From Kineosporia succinea (GTDB lineage: Bacteria > Actinomycetota > Actinomycetes > Actinomycetales > Kineosporiaceae), in contig NZ_JAUSQZ010000001.1 in assembly GCF_030811555.1 (NCBI RefSeq), positions 1,488,001 to 1,552,000 of the forward strand: DNA of 64,000 nucleotides, given 5' to 3'. This document shows, piece by piece, positions 61,386 through 64,000 of the stretch (the stretch's first letter is position 1; the number at the start of each line of letters is the position of its first letter). The position numbers and the translations under genes were made by a program. The notes beneath the pieces were generated by a model, which had not been told where the DNA came from, ran no database searches, and saw only the letters and a list, made by a program, of their open reading frames with translations.

Positions 61386-64000
61386 TTATGACGGACGGGG
61401 CCCGGGCAGCACCGCGAGGAGGCGACGGGCCTCGCTGCGGACCCGGCTCCCACTCCGGCGGGCGGCGACCTCGGTGAGTCTCTGGTGCAGGTCGGCACCG
61501 GTCGGCTCGGCGCCGGTCGGCTCGGCGCCGGTCGTGGGTGCTGTTGCCGCCTCACCCAGCTGGGCCACCTCACCCAGCTGGGCCACCTCACCCAACTGGG
61601 CCACCTCACCCGGCTGAGCCACCCCGCCCGACTGGGCCACCTCACCCAGCTGGGCCACCCCGCCCGACTGGGCGGCCTCGACCGCCAGGGCCAGCAGGTC
61701 GCCGAGCCGGTTGACCGGGTCGTCGTCACCCCGGGGCAGACAGGCCGGCAGCGCCGCGGCCAGGACCGGCCAGAGCTGCGCCCAGCCCCCGGCCTGCCCG
61801 ACACCCCGCAGCCCCTCGACCACCCGGTTCAGCTTCACCTGCCGATCGGCGACCAGCTCACCGAGCAGCGCCCCGAACCCGGACGGGTCGAGCTCGCCCC
61901 GGGCCAGCACCGCGATCAGGGCCTCGGTGGTGCCTGCCCGCTCGGTCGCGTCGGCCAGGTCGAGCCCGAAGCAGTACAGCAACTGCGTGGCCCGACCGGT
62001 CGGCCCGGCCACCTCGCCGTGGAACTGCAGCACGACCCCGGCGTCCCGATCCAGCTCGCGCACCTCGTGCACCAGGTGGGCGGCCACCACGTCGCGGTCG
62101 AAGGGGAGCATGGCCGTCCAGAAGTTCAGCCAGGTCTTGTCGCGGTAGGTGTGGGCGTGGGTCTGGGGAACCGGTAGATCCCAGAGTCGTTTCCACGGGT
62201 CGGGCAGCCGCGCCGCCGACTCGTTCGGGGTCAGGGTCGCGACCGGCGAGGTGATGTACGACGTGTCTTGAGGCCCGTAGAACCAGGTGTCGCTCTTGCG
62301 GGTCCAGGAGTCGAGGTCCACCCGGGCCTCGGCCGCGCCGAGCACGTCGAGCTGCTCGGCCCGCTCGGCCCCGGCGACCCGGCGCACCACCTCGAGCACC
62401 CCGGCCCGATCGGCCGGCCGCACCCGCAGCCAGGCCTGGCTCAGGTCGTGCGGCCAGGGAAGGCACCCGGCCGCCTCGATCAGCTGCAGCCGGCGGACCA
62501 GCTCGGCGGCCTCGACCGCGCCGTCGACGGTGCTCGGCGTGGCCAGCAGCACCGGCACCGGCGCCCACCAGATGCCGGCCAGAATCTCGCACAACCGGTG
62601 GAACAGCGGCACACTCGGATCGGGCGCCGACCAGGACACCCTCGGCAGCGCCAGGTCGGCGAGAGCGACCGCCTGGCGGTGCCGTTCCCCGGCCGGACGG
62701 TCGGCGCAGGCCAGCGCCGAGCTCACGCAGCCCTGCAGCGCGTCGCCGAGGTCCCGCACGGCGTGGGCGTTACCGAGCTTCTTCGAGTACTTCTGGGGCG
62801 GTACCTCCGCACTGAGCCACGTCCGCTGCTCGGCCACCGGGGCCAGCGCCGCGCGCAGCCCCTCCGGGTCGTGCCAGGAGAACCGCACCAGCGCGTCGAG
62901 AAAGCGCTCGATGCGCACCACGTCTTTCTGCCGCCACCAGTCGTCTCCGCGGAGGTACACCGCCAGCTCCTCGGCCAGCTCCTCCGGGTCGGTGATCGCC
63001 TCGAACGCCGGGGCGGGCTGCGGGACGGGCAGTTCCGGGCCGGCGATCGGCTCTTCGGCAACCGCACCGAGCAGCCCGGCCGCCCGCATCCGCAGGTCGG
63101 GCGCCAGGGCCTGTGCCGCGAGAACCAGTTCGGCGCGGGCCAATTCGAACAGCTCCCCCAGGTGCGGCGCGATCAGGTCGAGCACCCGCTTCTGCAGCGC
63201 CGGATCGGGATGGCCCAGCCCGGAGGCCGTCGCCAGAACCAGCGGCTCCCGCGGAGCACCGCGCAGAGCGGTGCGCAGCCAGGTGAGCTGCCCCTTGAAC
63301 AGCCCCTTGTCGGGCCGCACCATGATCGCCGAGGTGACCTCGGTGAGAATCGACGCGGGCAGCTCACCGGCCTCGTCGAGCCGGCGCAGCCGCTGCTGGG
63401 CCATCGTGGCCACGTTCGCGGGGGCGGCCGCGACCAGGCTGACGTACTGCCCGAGCCGGCTGCCGACCTCGGCCGCCGTCGGGTCGATCTGGCCGTGCAG
63501 CACCAGCAGACCGTGCAGGTCGACCTTGCGGTCGGTGGTCTGCAGCGCCCCGACACAGGCGTCGACCAGCTCGGACCGGGACAGCGCCCCCTCGGCGGCG
63601 AGCCGCACCAGGGCCTCGCCCCGCCCCTCCTCGTCGAACAGCTGACCGCCGTCACGCAGTGCCAGGGCCCGCATCACCAGCACCGACCAGGACGGCCGGG
63701 CCCGCACGTCGGCGACCACCCGCTGCACGTCACGCACCCAGTACAGCGAGAACGCCGGCGGCGTGGGCGGTTCACCGGGGGCGAGCCGGACCAGTTCGAG
63801 CGCCAGGCGGGGGAACCAGGCCTCGCTCCAGAGGTCGTCGGCCCGCACCCGCCCGGCCAGGTCGGCGGCGAGCTTCGGCTGCCCGGTGAGCCCCCGGACC
63901 TCGAGAACCCGCAGCAGACGGGCGGTCAGGGTGTCGACCCCCCGGGCGTCGTCCACCTCGATCCGGCGCAGCGCCACCACCAGTTTGGAGGCGGGCAGGG
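61386..64000 (-). CDS. large DUF6493-like protein (N-terminus beyond window)
   Basis: At least 871 residues; the frame is open to the right edge, so the start lies outside. The protein is mostly helical and rich in Leu, Ala and Arg, with WYGPQDTSY-like and KTWLNFWTAMLPFDRD stretches late in the chain. It resembles large actinobacterial proteins of the DUF6493 type, which often neighbour SWIM-zinc-finger and MoxR/VWA genes; the assignment is from memory of their look and is tentative. Near the C-terminus are tandem VAQLGE/VAQSGG hexapeptides, then TGAEP repeats. It runs in the direction of metG with a 30-base gap. Confidence 0.65.
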   Translation of the reverse strand, partial: LPASKLVVALRRIEVDDARGVDTLTARLLRVLEVRGLTGQPKLAADLAGRVRADDLWSEAWFPRLALELVRLAPGEPPTPPAFSLYWVRDVQRVVADVRARPSWSVLVMRALALRDGGQLFDEEGRGEALVRLAAEGALSRSELVDACVGALQTTDRKVDLHGLLVLHGQIDPTAAEVGSRLGQYVSLVAAAPANVATMAQQRLRRLDEAGELPASILTEVTSAIMVRPDKGLFKGQLTWLRTALRGAPREPLVLATASGLGHPDPALQKRVLDLIAPHLGELFELARAELVLAAQALAPDLRMRAAGLLGAVAEEPIAGPELPVPQPAPAFEAITDPEELAEELAVYLRGDDWWRQKDVVRIERFLDALVRFSWHDPEGLRAALAPVAEQRTWLSAEVPPQKYSKKLGNAHAVRDLGDALQGCVSSALACADRPAGERHRQAVALADLALPRVSWSAPDPSVPLFHRLCEILAGIWWAPVPVLLATPSTVDGAVEAAELVRRLQLIEAAGCLPWPHDLSQAWLRVRPADRAGVLEVVRRVAGAERAEQLDVLGAAEARVDLDSWTRKSDTWFYGPQDTSYITSPVATLTPNESAARLPDPWKRLWDLPVPQTHAHTYRDKTWLNFWTAMLPFDRDVVAAHLVHEVRELDRDAGVVLQFHGEVAGPTGRATQLLYCFGLDLADATERAGTTEALIAVLARGELDPSGFGALLGELVADRQVKLNRVVEGLRGVGQAGGWAQLWPVLAAALPACLPRGDDDPVNRLGDLLALAVEAAQSGGVAQLGEVAQSGGVAQPGEVAQLGEVAQLGEVAQLGEAATAPTTGAEPTGAEPTGADLHQRLTEVAARRSGSRVRSEARRLLAVLPGPRPS
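61500..61680 (+). repeat. 18-bp in-frame repeats encoding VAQ(L/S/P)G(E/G)
   Basis: At least seven adjoining 18-bp units (TCACCCAGCTGGGCCACC type), read on the minus strand as VAQLGE or VAQSGG, plus 15-bp units encoding TGAEP. All are multiples of three and lie near the 3' end of the DUF6493-like gene. Confidence 0.88.

Noticed and set aside
58614-61391. 925-codon plus-strand frame opposite tatD and metG
   Set aside because: Crosses two real genes and a terminator on the other strand; no recognisable domains.

Overview
The window is very GC-rich DNA (third codon positions almost all G or C, frequent GTG starts) from an actinomycete. Gene order links it to the Mycobacterium/Streptomyces lineage: metG-tatD-rpfB-rsmA-ispE, glmU-rplY-pth, and mfd-mazG-SurA-like lipoprotein-eno-ftsB-DUF501-ppx all match the Rv1007c-Rv1026 neighbourhood of M. 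tuberculosis, and cbs beside an SGNH esterase matches Rv1075c-Rv1077. A Kineosporiaceae-like soil actinomycete is a guess; no rRNA is present to test it.

Layout. 1-4.6 kb: a PAS histidine kinase (cut by the left edge), a single-domain response regulator, cystathionine beta-synthase and an SGNH esterase. 4.8-8.1 kb: an operon of an APS-kinase protein with a degenerate N-terminal half, a glutamine-synthetase-fold protein lacking the metal ligands, and a small helical protein. 8.1-14.8 kb: a Bax inhibitor-1 membrane protein, a GGDEF-EAL c-di-GMP protein and a secreted GH31 glycosidase carrying two CBM35-like modules. 15.0-17.9 kb: a bacteriophytochrome kinase and its response regulator, preceded by a translationally coupled leader ORF. 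17.9-30.5 kb: an unusual tRNA with a UAA anticodon, fdhD, then ppx, DUF501, ftsB, eno, a DUF885 protein, purC, mazG, a SurA-like lipoprotein and mfd. 30.7-34.3 kb: an IS701-type transposase relative with altered catalytic residues, a glutathionyl-hydroquinone-reductase-like protein and a TauE/SafE permease. 34.3-37.3 kb: cysQ-cysD-cysN for sulfate activation. 37.3-42.3 kb: a sugar-phosphate transferase, pth, rplY (L25), glmU and tRNA-Gln. 42.6-49.2 kb: an acyl-CoA desaturase, TetR, MarR and DeoR regulators, and a polyol/sugar ABC importer without its ATPase. 49.3-52.0 kb: an ABC-F protein and ispE. 52.1-55.9 kb: a giant one-chain ABC exporter with a candidate 47-residue peptide gene upstream, inserted between ispE and rsmA. 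56-64 kb: rsmA, rpfB, tatD, metG and a large DUF6493-like protein cut by the right edge.

Housekeeping functions (cell wall precursors, translation, transcription-repair coupling, glycolysis, isoprenoids) form the backbone. Between them sit signalling genes (two sensor kinases, two response regulators, c-di-GMP turnover) and accessory pieces. The accessory pieces hold the most unusual items: several genes of intact length whose catalytic residues have been replaced (GS-like protein, transposase relative, second ABC domain, phytochrome Asp motif), two tiny ORFs placed to act as leader or exported peptide, and a class I tRNA with a leucine anticodon. Many genes here appear to be leaderless, with a TANNNT -10 box 6 to 8 bases before the start codon.
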